DNA from: Lentzea sp. NBRC 102530
Lineage (GTDB): Bacteria; Actinomycetota; Actinomycetes; Mycobacteriales; Pseudonocardiaceae
DNA length: 64,000 bases
Reading direction: 5' to 3'
Assembly (NCBI RefSeq): GCF_030269365.1
Contig: NZ_BSTF01000001.1
Location: 310,001 to 374,000, forward strand
Below are positions 7,492 to 14,432 of the stretch, piece after piece (the stretch's first letter is position 1; each line of letters begins with the position of its first letter). The position numbers and the translations under genes are program-made. A model generated the notes under the pieces. That model was not told the origin of the DNA and ran no database searches. It worked only from the letters and a program-made list of their open reading frames with translations.

Positions 7492-8484
7492 TTGCGCAGG
7501 ACAGTCGCCGCGGTTCTGCTGCTCGGCCTAGTGGCCGGGTGCGGTGGAAACGCTCCCACGGAGCAAGCGGGTGGCCAGTGGTCGTTCAAGGACGACCGCG
7601 GCAAGGAGGTCACCGCGGAGAAGCGCCCGGAGCGCGTCGTCGCGCAGGTGTCCGCCGCGGGCGCGCTGAAGGACTACGGCATCAACGTCGTGGGCACCTT
7701 CGGTCCCCTCAAGCGCGCGGACGGCTCGACCGACCCGGAGGCCGGCAGCATCGACCCGAGCCAGGTCACCGACGTCACCGGCCCCGGCTACGGTGAGATC
7801 GACTTCGAGAAGTTCGCCGCGCTGAACGCCGACCTGGTCGTCGCGGGCTACTACCCCGAGGTCACCGGGCTCTGGCACCTCACGGCCGAGTTCGAGGAGA
7901 AGGTCACCAAGGTCGCCCCGACCGTCGGCATCGGCCAGTCGAAGATCCAGCTCCCGGACGGGATCAAGCGCTTCAAGGACCTCGCGAAGTCGCTCGGTGC
8001 GGACGTCGACTCGGCGAAGGTGAAGGCCGACGAGGAGGCGTTCACCAAGGCCGCCGACCGCCTGAAGGCCATCGGCAGGAAGATGACGGACGCGAAGCAG
8101 AAGATCCAGGTCATCGGCGCGGATCCGAAACTCTTCTACGTCGCCGTGCCCGCCCGCAACCCCGACCTCGACTGGTACGTCAAGGAGCTGGGCCTGCCGC
8201 TGCTCACGCCGGAGAAGCCCGACACCGAGGGCGGCGGCTACTTCCAGTCGCTGTCGTGGGAGAACTCCGGCACGTACAAAGAGCACGTGATCATGTGGGA
8301 CACCCGCCAGCACGTGCTGAACCCGGAGCAGATGAAGGAGGGCCACCCGGTCTTCCAGGGCCTGCCCGCCGTGCAGGCCGGCCGGTTCGTCGAGTGGAAC
8401 GCGGTCGCGCCGCTGAGCTACTCCTCCTACGCCGGGATCATGAACAAATTGGCTGACCAGCTGGACCAGGTGTTGGCAAAGTAG
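7492..8484 (+). CDS. Iron-siderophore ABC transporter substrate-binding lipoprotein
   Basis: I chose TTG at 7492 because the AGGAGG site (7478-7483) lies 8 bases upstream. A GTG at 7483 overlaps that site and is unlikely. The 330-residue product has a lipoprotein signal ending in a lipobox (LLGLVAGC). Its pattern is that of FepB/FhuD class III binding proteins: a DDRGKEVTAEKRPERVVAQ entry strand and a long helix joining two lobes. Such proteins capture ferric siderophores at the outer face of the membrane. No permease or ATPase genes lie beside it, so it must share a transporter encoded elsewhere. The DtxR box lies 18 bases upstream of the start. Confidence 0.9.
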   Translation: MRRTVAAVLLLGLVAGCGGNAPTEQAGGQWSFKDDRGKEVTAEKRPERVVAQVSAAGALKDYGINVVGTFGPLKRADGSTDPEAGSIDPSQVTDVTGPGYGEIDFEKFAALNADLVVAGYYPEVTGLWHLTAEFEEKVTKVAPTVGIGQSKIQLPDGIKRFKDLAKSLGADVDSAKVKADEEAFTKAADRLKAIGRKMTDAKQKIQVIGADPKLFYVAVPARNPDLDWYVKELGLPLLTPEKPDTEGGGYFQSLSWENSGTYKEHVIMWDTRQHVLNPEQMKEGHPVFQGLPAVQAGRFVEWNAVAPLSYSSYAGIMNKLADQLDQVLAK

Positions 8485-8488
8485 CCGT

Positions 8489-9688
8489 GTGCTGACGCTT
8501 TTGAAGGAGAACGGCCCGTTGCGCGTGCTCAGCACCGCACGGGTCGTTTCCGTTGTGGGGGACGCGCTCAGCCTGGTCACGCTGATGCTGCACGTGCAGT
8601 CCGCGCTGGGGAAGGCCATCGCGGTGGCAGCGCTGCTGCTCGTGGGCGACTTCGCGCCGTCGTTGCTCAGCCCGCTGACCGGGGTGATCAGCGACCGGTT
8701 CGACCGGCGGACCGTCATGATCGTGTGCGAGGTGGCGCAGGCGGTGCTGCTGGCGGTCATCGCGTTCACGTTGCCGCCGTTGCCGGTGCTGCTGGTGCTG
8801 GTCGGGGTGCGGGCGGTGATCGGGCAGGTCTTCCTCCCCGCGTCGCGCGCGGCCGTGCCTGCTCTGGTGGCCGAGAAGGACCTCCCGCAGGCGAACACCG
8901 CGCTGGGGCTGGGTTCCACCAGTGCGGACGTCATCGGGCCGTTCCTCGCGGCGCTGCTGTTGCCGTTGCTGGGCGTTCGCGGTGTGTTGCTGGTGGACGC
9001 GGCTTCGTTCGGGTTGTCCGCGTTGTTGTTGCTGCGCCTGCCGAAGCTCGTGGTGTCCGCCGAACCGGGGGAGACCGTGTTCTCCGACGCGAAGGCCGGG
9101 CTGAGCGAGATCTGGCGCAACCGGGCGTTGCGGATCGTCTTCGTCGGGTTCTGCGGTGTGGTCGCGTGCACGGCCATCGACGACGTCGCGGTGCTGCAGC
9201 TGACGATGGGCGTGTTCTCCTCGTCGGAGAGCGTGGCCGGGGTGGTGCTCGGCGCGGTCGGCGTCGGCCTGCTGCTCGGGTACGCCTTGCTGGCGCGGGG
9301 ATCGGCGCGGTTGAGCATGGTCGCGTTGCTGGTGACCGGGTTCGTGATCAGCAGTGCCGGCAACCTGTTCACCGGGCTGGCGTGGGGAGTCGCGGCGGCG
9401 TTCGCGCTGCAGGCCGTGCGGGGACTGGGGATCGCGGCGATGGACGTCGCGCACAGCACGTTGGTCCAGCGGCTCGTGCCCGCCGATCGGACGGGCAGGG
9501 TGTTCGGCAACTTCTACGGCGGGATCGGGGTGGCGGCGGCGGTTTCGTACCTCGCCGGCGGTCTGCTGATCGACGTGCTGGGGCCGCAGCTGCTGCTCGT
9601 GTGCGCGGGCGGTGCCGGGGTCCTGGTGGCGTTGTGGGCGCTTGCCGCCTCGCGCGCAAGAGGTGTCGAGTGGGAACCGGCCTCTTGA
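8489..9688 (+). CDS. MFS transporter, enterobactin-exporter-like (EntS type)
   Basis: This 399-residue membrane protein has about 12 segments and starts with GTG only 4 bases after the siderophore-binding protein, so the two form an operon. The sequence style (RVLSTARVVSVVGDALSLVTLML, then SPLTGVISDRFDRRTVMI) matches the EntS/MFS_3 group. Members include exporters of enterobactin and other siderophores. Control by the DtxR box and the neighbouring binding protein support a role in siderophore export or recycling of the desferri form. It is not closely similar to the other MFS protein of this locus (4795-5979). Confidence 0.88.
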   Translation: MLTLLKENGPLRVLSTARVVSVVGDALSLVTLMLHVQSALGKAIAVAALLLVGDFAPSLLSPLTGVISDRFDRRTVMIVCEVAQAVLLAVIAFTLPPLPVLLVLVGVRAVIGQVFLPASRAAVPALVAEKDLPQANTALGLGSTSADVIGPFLAALLLPLLGVRGVLLVDAASFGLSALLLLRLPKLVVSAEPGETVFSDAKAGLSEIWRNRALRIVFVGFCGVVACTAIDDVAVLQLTMGVFSSSESVAGVVLGAVGVGLLLGYALLARGSARLSMVALLVTGFVISSAGNLFTGLAWGVAAAFALQAVRGLGIAAMDVAHSTLVQRLVPADRTGRVFGNFYGGIGVAAAVSYLAGGLLIDVLGPQLLLVCAGGAGVLVALWALAASRARGVEWEPAS

Positions 9689-9742
9689 GGCGCGAAGGCG
9701 ACGTGGAGGATCTTGTCGGTGCCGCTCGGTAGGCTCGGTTTC

Positions 9743-10660
9743 ATGGAGCCCTACGACCACGGCCTGCTCGACGTCGGCGACGGCAACCACGTCTACTGGG
9801 AGACCGTCGGCAACCCCGGCGGCAAGCCCGCCGTGTTCCTGCACGGCGGCCCCGGCTCGCCGTCGAAGGGCGCCAGGAAGTCGCTGGACGCCGGGAAGTT
9901 CCGCATCGTGATCTTCCACCAGCGCGGCTGCGGGCAGAGCACCCCGCACGCGAGCGATCCGGCCGTGGACATGGGCGTCAACACGACGGACCACCTGATC
10001 GCGGACATGGAACGGCTCCGCGAGCACCTGGGCATCGAGAAGTGGTTGCTGTACGGCGGTTCCTGGGGCTCGACGCTGGCCGTCGCCTACGCGCAACGGC
10101 ACCCCGAGCGCGTCTCGGAGCTGATCCTCATCGCGCTCACGTTGTCCTCCCAGCGCGAGATCGACTGGCTCTACCGGGGCGTCTCGCGGTTCTTCCCGGA
10201 GGCGTGGGCCAGGTTCAGCGCCCACGCCGGCGACGCCCCCGACGTGGTGCGGGCGTACGCGGACCTGATGGAGAACCCCGATCGTGCGGTGCGGGAGGCC
10301 GCCGCGGCCGAGTGGTGCCGGTGGGAGGACACGGTGCTGTCGCTGGAGAACTTCGGCGAGCCCGCCGTGTTCTCCGGCCGCCCGTCCGACGACGTGATCG
10401 CGCTGGTCCGGATCATCGCGCACTACTACGCGAACGCCGGCTTCGTGGCAGACCTGCTGGGCGGTGCGGGCAAGCTCGCCGGCATCCCGGCCGCGATCAT
10501 CCACGGCCGGCGTGACATGAGCTGCCCCGCCGACACGGCGTACGCGTTGGCCCAGGCGTGGCCGGACGCCGACCTGACCCTCGTGGACGACAGCGGCCAC
10601 AAGGGCAGCCCGGCGTTCCGGGAGGCGATCGACAGCGCGGTCAGGAGGTTCTCCCCATGA
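9743..10660 (+). CDS. pip: Proline iminopeptidase (alpha/beta hydrolase)
   Basis: This 305-residue enzyme belongs to the serine peptidase S33 family. It removes N-terminal proline from peptides. The opening (EPYDHGLLDVGDGNHVYWE) is the usual Pip start. The oxyanion motif HGGPGSP and the nucleophile elbow GGSWGS (Ser107) are present. An Asp in GRRDMSC and a His in DDSGHKG complete the likely triad. I chose ATG at 9743 because it matches the family start; GTG at 9713 would add ten unconserved residues. Its end overlaps the next gene (ATGA), so they are co-transcribed. It is cytoplasmic, with no signal peptide. Confidence 0.92.
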   Translation: MEPYDHGLLDVGDGNHVYWETVGNPGGKPAVFLHGGPGSPSKGARKSLDAGKFRIVIFHQRGCGQSTPHASDPAVDMGVNTTDHLIADMERLREHLGIEKWLLYGGSWGSTLAVAYAQRHPERVSELILIALTLSSQREIDWLYRGVSRFFPEAWARFSAHAGDAPDVVRAYADLMENPDRAVREAAAAEWCRWEDTVLSLENFGEPAVFSGRPSDDVIALVRIIAHYYANAGFVADLLGGAGKLAGIPAAIIHGRRDMSCPADTAYALAQAWPDADLTLVDDSGHKGSPAFREAIDSAVRRFSP

Positions 10661-11058
10661 CACAACGGAAACCACCCGGAATGGACTTCGAGTCGTGGAT
10701 CGACAGGCAGATCCGCGAGGCGCAGGAGCGGGGCGAGTTCGACGACCTGCCGAGCGCCGGCAAACCGCTGCCGGGCGCGGGCGGGCCGCTCGAAGAGGAC
10801 TGGTGGATCAAGAAGAAGGTGCGCGAGGAAGAGGGCGCCTCGGGCCTGCCTCCTTCTCTGGTGCTGCGCAAGGAGGCGGAGACGGCCAAGGCCCGTGCGC
10901 TGGCGGCCGCGACCGAGGCCGAGGCACGCGCGATCATCGGTGAGGTGAACGCCCGGATCCTCGACGCGCTGCGGAAGCCGTTGTCCGGTCCGCCGTTGAC
11001 GCTGATGCCGTTCGACGTCGACGAGATCGTGCGGGAGAGGGCCTCGGGCGGGCGGTGA
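10657..11058 (+). CDS. DUF1992 (DnaJC28-type) domain protein
   Basis: This 133-residue protein contains the DUF1992 signature in its first half: ESWIDRQIREAQERGEFDDL followed by PSAGKPL, then DWWIKKKVREE. The rest is an Ala/Glu-rich helix and a short hydrophobic patch. The domain also occurs in eukaryotic DnaJ homologue C28, but there is no J domain here and its function is unknown. The start ATG overlaps the stop of pip and has its own AGGAGG site 8 bases upstream. Repeat-rich non-coding DNA follows. Confidence 0.88.
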   Translation: MTQRKPPGMDFESWIDRQIREAQERGEFDDLPSAGKPLPGAGGPLEEDWWIKKKVREEEGASGLPPSLVLRKEAETAKARALAAATEAEARAIIGEVNARILDALRKPLSGPPLTLMPFDVDEIVRERASGGR

Positions 11059-11110
11059 GCCCGCCCTCGTGGACGTCGGTGGCCACAAGGGCGGCCCGCG
11101 GTCACCGAGC

Positions 11111-11316
11111 GATCGGTGGCGCAAGTCGATCGGTGGCGCAAGTCGAGCGGGGTGCGCGAGTCGAGCGGGGTGCGCGAGTCGAGCGGAGTGCGCGAGTCGA
11201 GCGGAGTGCTCAAATCGACCGGAGTGCCAAGCCGAGCGGAGTGCTCAAGTCGAGCGGAGACGTGAGTCGAGCGGAGACGTGAGTCGAGCGGGGAGCGCAA
11301 GCCGACCGGAGATGAG
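11111..11316. repeat. 17/18-bp tandem repeat array, about 12 units
   Basis: Twelve units follow one another without gaps. The core is GAGCGGAGTGCGCGAGTC (18 bp), with 17-bp forms such as GATCGGTGGCGCAAGTC at the left end and GAGCGGAGACGTGAGTC further right. Neighbouring units are often identical, which suggests local slippage. It starts about 50 bases after the DUF1992 gene and fills most of the gap to the LPMO gene. All frames across it give six-residue repeats, so reading frames there are artefacts of the repeat. The rest of the 11059-11443 gap shows nothing else except the hairpin at 11410. Confidence 0.85.
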
Positions 11317-11409
11317 GGCATGACAGGGCTGCCCTCTTCCGCAGTGTCGAGCACGCGGGCCAAGGTCGCCGGAGTGCGCGCATTCCGGCGACCGAGGCCC
11401 TGCGGGGGT

Positions 11410-11436
11410 CGCGTGAGAGGAAGGGGACCTCACGCG
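11410..11436 (-). terminator. Possible terminator after the LPMO gene
   Basis: CGCGTGAG (11410-11417) pairs with CTCACGCG (11429-11436), with an 11-base loop. It lies 8 bases beyond the LPMO stop codon on the minus strand. There is no T tract. Confidence 0.45.
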
Positions 11437-11443
11437 GGAGTGA

Positions 11444-11959
11444 TCAGCTCGCGTTGATGTCGATGCAGGAGTAGAACGCCATCGCGGTGTCGCCGATGTT
11501 CCACACGGCCAGGACCTTGTGGCGGCCGGGCGAGCCGACGTTGACGGTGTGCTGCACGGTGGCCGGCGGCTGCTGGTTGTTGCCGCTGAACGTCGCGACC
11601 TTGCGGCCGTCGACGAAGTAGTCGTAGTCACGCGTGCGGTGGCGCGCGGTGAACGTCCAGTTGAACGTCACCGAACGGCCGGTGTTCGTGACCCGCCAGC
11701 CCTTGTTGTCGTTGCTCAGCTCGGAGAACTGCGACAGGTTGGCGTGGCAGCTCTGCAGGCCCTTCGGGCCCTCGACCGACTGCGGTTCGTACTGGATGTT
11801 GCCGCACGAGACGGTCTTCGCGGCGCACTGGGCCTGGCGGCTGGGCGGGGAGTTCACGTACCCGTGAGCGAACGCCGTGCCGCTGGGGAGTGCCACGACG
11901 ATCAGCGGTGCAGCGAGAACGCCGGCCATGGCGGCCGTCACCTTGCGTCCAATCTTCAT
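11444..11959 (-). CDS. Secreted lytic polysaccharide monooxygenase, AA10 (chitin-binding) family
   Basis: This 171-residue precursor has a signal peptide that ends at residue 31 (TAFA), so the mature enzyme starts with His32 (HGYVNSPPSRQAQC). That N-terminal histidine is half of the copper histidine brace; His107 (TARHRTRD) is the likely second ligand. AA10 enzymes cut crystalline chitin or cellulose oxidatively outside the cell. It is a single catalytic domain without an extra carbohydrate-binding module, of normal length for small AA10 proteins. Cys pairs (QCAAKTVSC, QSC and YSC) probably form disulfides. A DasR-type site lies 57 bases upstream, which favours chitin as the substrate. Confidence 0.93.
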   Translation of the reverse strand: MKIGRKVTAAMAGVLAAPLIVVALPSGTAFAHGYVNSPPSRQAQCAAKTVSCGNIQYEPQSVEGPKGLQSCHANLSQFSELSNDNKGWRVTNTGRSVTFNWTFTARHRTRDYDYFVDGRKVATFSGNNQQPPATVQHTVNVGSPGRHKVLAVWNIGDTAMAFYSCIDINAS

Positions 11960-12015
11960 GTGACTTCCTTTGCCTTGATGTGTGCGTACTCCCGTTACAT
12001 CGCGGCGGCGATTGA

Positions 12016-12027
12016 AGGTCTAGACCA
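12016..12027 (-). promoter_or_regulatory. DasR-type operator (dre) upstream of the LPMO gene
   Basis: On the minus strand the site reads TGGTCTAGACCT. It matches the core of the known dre consensus TGGTCTAGACCA at 11 of 12 positions. DasR is a GntR-family repressor that is released by aminosugar phosphates and controls chitin and N-acetylglucosamine use. The site is at about -57 to -68 from the LPMO start. No other gene lies in 12028-12205. Confidence 0.8.
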
Positions 12028-12205
12028 TACCGCGCGTAATCACGGCACCACAAGGTGTGTCTGATAGATCAGTCAGGTAAGCGAATACTTCTCAGGTTCG
12101 TACAACTGCGAAGATTCGGGCAGGGGTGTGCGAAGGCGTTGGATGCTGTGGGAGTTCGCGTTCGATACGGGGGCTTCGCGCGTGGACTCGTCGGCTTGTG
12201 CGGCT

Positions 12206-12244
12206 TCCCGGTCCGCCGGACGCAGATCGGGAAGCGGACCGGGA
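12206..12244 (-). terminator. Hairpin downstream of the small peptide ORF
   Basis: TCCCGGTCCGC (12206-12216) is the exact complement of GCGGACCGGGA (12234-12244): 11 bp with a 17-base loop. It lies 39 bases beyond the stop of the minus-strand peptide ORF and would end a short transcript from it. Confidence 0.4.
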
Positions 12245-12282
12245 TTCGACGCCCGATCGACGGAGTGTGAGCAGCGAGCGTC

Positions 12283-12387
12283 TCAGCCGGTGACCGGTTC
12301 CGGACCGCCGCCGATGGTATTGGCGCAGTTCACGGCGGTTTCGGTAGCAGTATCGCAATTGTTGAGCGACATTTCTTCTTTCTGCAT
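12283..12387 (-). CDS. Candidate 29-34 residue peptide gene, divergent from the LAL regulators
   Basis: A short frame runs from ATG at 12387 (34 codons) or ATG at 12372 (29 codons) to TGA at 12283; an in-frame stop lies just upstream. With the second start the peptide opens MSLNNCDTATETAVNC and ends ANTIGGGPEPVTG. It has two Cys ten residues apart, five Thr, and a Gly-Gly-Gly then Pro-rich tail. A purine-rich AGAAAGAAGAA precedes the second ATG. The region is clearly richer in A/T than its surroundings, and a hairpin follows the stop. The peptide has no signal sequence. Size, Cys/Thr content and position beside regulator genes suggest a modified peptide or signalling peptide, but no maturation enzyme is adjacent. 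A chance ORF in a promoter region is a real alternative. Confidence 0.35.
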   Translation of the reverse strand: MQKEEMSLNNCDTATETAVNCANTIGGGPEPVTG

Positions 12388-12407
12388 TCGCTTCTAGAAT
12401 CGCGCGC

Positions 12408-14432
12408 ATGTGGTCGTCGGCGCACTCGCGGGCCCGCCTGGTGGGGCGGGAACGGGAGTTGACGACCGTGCGCCGGCTCCTGCGCAAGCACCGGCTGGTG
12501 ACGATCACCGGGCCGGGCGGGGCGGGCAAGTCGCGGCTGGCGGCCGAACTGCGGCTCGGTGACGCCGTGGTCGAGCTGGAGCCCGTGCACCGGCCGGACC
12601 TGCTGTGGCACGTGATCGCGTTCGCGTTGAACGTGTGGGAGGAACCGGATTCGTCGTTGCACGCGACGGTCGTGCGCGCGTTGGCCGACCATCGCGTGTT
12701 GGTGCTGGACAACTGCGAGCACCTCATCGACGAGGCCGCCGCCGCTGTCGCGGAGTTGCTGGCCAGGTGCCCACGGCTGCGCGTGCTGGTGACGAGCCGG
12801 GAACCCCTCGACCTCGCGGGCGAGATGTGCGTCGAACTCGGACCGCTCACGCCCGCGGACGCCCGGCAGCTGTTCGTGGAGTGCGGAGGCGCGCCGGAAC
12901 TCGCCGACTCCGTGCGCGACCACCTGCCGTTGGCGATCGAACTCGCGGCGGCGCGCACCGACGTGCCCGAGCGGCACCGCACGCTCGACGCGGTGATCAG
13001 GTGGAGCTACGACCTGCTCACCCCGGCCGAGCAGGCGGCGTTGCGCGCGCTGTCGGCGTTGATCGGCGACTTCGACCTGGGGCTGGCGGCGGCCGTGTGC
13101 GGGCTGCCCGCGGACGCCGTGGCGGTGGTGGGATCGTTGCGCGCCAAGTCTTTGGTGGTGCGGTCGCCGTCGTCGTCGAGCGCCCGGTTCCGGGTGCTGG
13201 AGTCGATCCGCCTGTTCGGCGCCGAGCGGCTCGAGGAGCACGGCGAGGCGGCACCGGCGTTCGACCGGCTCGTCACGCACCTGACCGAGACGATCCAGGC
13301 CGTCGGGGCCGCGCCCGTCGTCACGAGCGAGATGAACGCGTGGCTGGTGAGCCAGGAACACCAGTTGCTGCACGTGATCGGCCGCGTCCCCCGCACCGAT
13401 CCGCGGTACACCTGGCTCGTCGCGGGACTCGTGCACGTCTGGTACGTCCAGGGTTCGTACAGCGAGGCGATGCGCCTGGCGTGCGACACGCTGGCGCACG
13501 GGCCGTTGACGTCGCACGCCGAGTTGCTGCTCTTCCGCGCGGCCTGGCTCGCGGGCCGCACGGGCAACGAAGTGACGGCGTTGCGGTTCGCCGAGGCGTT
13601 GGTCGCGCATCCGGCGACCAGCGAACCCTCGTGGGACGCCCGTGCGTGGAACGCGCTGGGCTACGCACGGGGTGTGAACTCCGATCTCCCCGGTGCGCGC
13701 GTGGCCAACGAACGCTCGGTGGCGGCCGCACGCGCGATGAACCATCCTGCTTTGTTGATGACGTTCCTCAACAATCACGCGTGGCTGTTGATGCGCCTGA
13801 ACGACCTGCCGGGCGCGCTCGCGGCGACGCTGGAATCGCTGTCGTTCGGTGTCCTCGACACCTTTCACCTGATGGCGTCGCGGCACACCGCCGGGGTGAT
13901 CGCGCTGGCGTCCGGTGACGTCGACCAGGCCGAGCACCACTTCCAGATCGCGTTGCGCGTGGGCGCGCCCGCCGCCGCGTCCGAAGCCGGTGTGCTGGAA
14001 GGACTTGGTGTCGTGGCGGCTCGTCGCGGTGACGCGGACCGCGCGGTCGTGCTGCTGACCGCCGCCGACGTCGCCCGCAGGAAACGTGGTTCACGGCAGG
14101 AAGAACCGTGGAACCAGATGGTGGCGGACGCGCGGGAACTCGCCGTGGAGTCGGCCGGTCCGCGCCGGGCGTTGCAGGCCCGGCAGCTGGGCGAACGGCT
14201 CGACCACGCCGGGCTCATGGCGTTCGTGCACGCGGGACGCCAGGACGAACCGCTGACCGTGCGGCAGCGCGAGATCGCGGACCTCGTCGCGGACGGGCTG
14301 ACCAACACCGAGATCGCGACCCGGCTGGGGATCTCGGCGGGAACCGTGCGGTCGCACGTGACCCAGATGCTGTCGCGGCTGGGACTCACGTCGCGGACCC
14401 AGCTCGCGGCCAGGACGGCGAGGGCGCGATGA
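12408..14432 (+). CDS. LAL-type regulator: ATPase plus C-terminal LuxR helix-turn-helix
   Basis: This is a 674-residue protein. Residues 10-300 form an NB-ARC/AAA-type ATPase with Walker A GPGGAGKS (35-42), Walker B VLVLDNCEHL and a sensor motif RVLVTSRE. A helical TPR-like region follows. The last 60 residues are a LuxR DNA-binding domain (LTVRQREIADLVADGLTN, then TVRSHVTQMLSRLGL). Such proteins act as large transcription activators that respond to an unknown ligand or partner. The ATG is 7 bases after TAGAAT (12395-12400), a possible -10 element, so the mRNA may be leaderless. The stop overlaps the next regulator gene (ATGA). Confidence 0.9.
   Translation: MWSSAHSRARLVGRERELTTVRRLLRKHRLVTITGPGGAGKSRLAAELRLGDAVVELEPVHRPDLLWHVIAFALNVWEEPDSSLHATVVRALADHRVLVLDNCEHLIDEAAAAVAELLARCPRLRVLVTSREPLDLAGEMCVELGPLTPADARQLFVECGGAPELADSVRDHLPLAIELAAARTDVPERHRTLDAVIRWSYDLLTPAEQAALRALSALIGDFDLGLAAAVCGLPADAVAVVGSLRAKSLVVRSPSSSSARFRVLESIRLFGAERLEEHGEAAPAFDRLVTHLTETIQAVGAAPVVTSEMNAWLVSQEHQLLHVIGRVPRTDPRYTWLVAGLVHVWYVQGSYSEAMRLACDTLAHGPLTSHAELLLFRAAWLAGRTGNEVTALRFAEALVAHPATSEPSWDARAWNALGYARGVNSDLPGARVANERSVAAARAMNHPALLMTFLNNHAWLLMRLNDLPGALAATLESLSFGVLDTFHLMASRHTAGVIALASGDVDQAEHHFQIALRVGAPAAASEAGVLEGLGVVAARRGDADRAVVLLTAADVARRKRGSRQEEPWNQMVADARELAVESAGPRRALQARQLGERLDHAGLMAFVHAGRQDEPLTVRQREIADLVADGLTNTEIATRLGISAGTVRSHVTQMLSRLGLTSRTQLAARTARAR

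Noticed and set aside
11111..11316. CRISPR array
   Set aside because: The units are contiguous, with no unique spacers between repeats, and no cas genes are in the window. The same applies to the other three repeat arrays.
11055..11363. Repeat proteins on both strands across the 17/18-bp array
   Set aside because: Any repeat unit divisible by three gives open frames. There are no start signals and no conserved flanks.
12128..12397. Plus-strand 89-codon ORF upstream of the first LAL regulator
   Set aside because: It has no ribosome-binding site or domain and overlaps promoter-like DNA; the minus-strand peptide ORF has better local signals.
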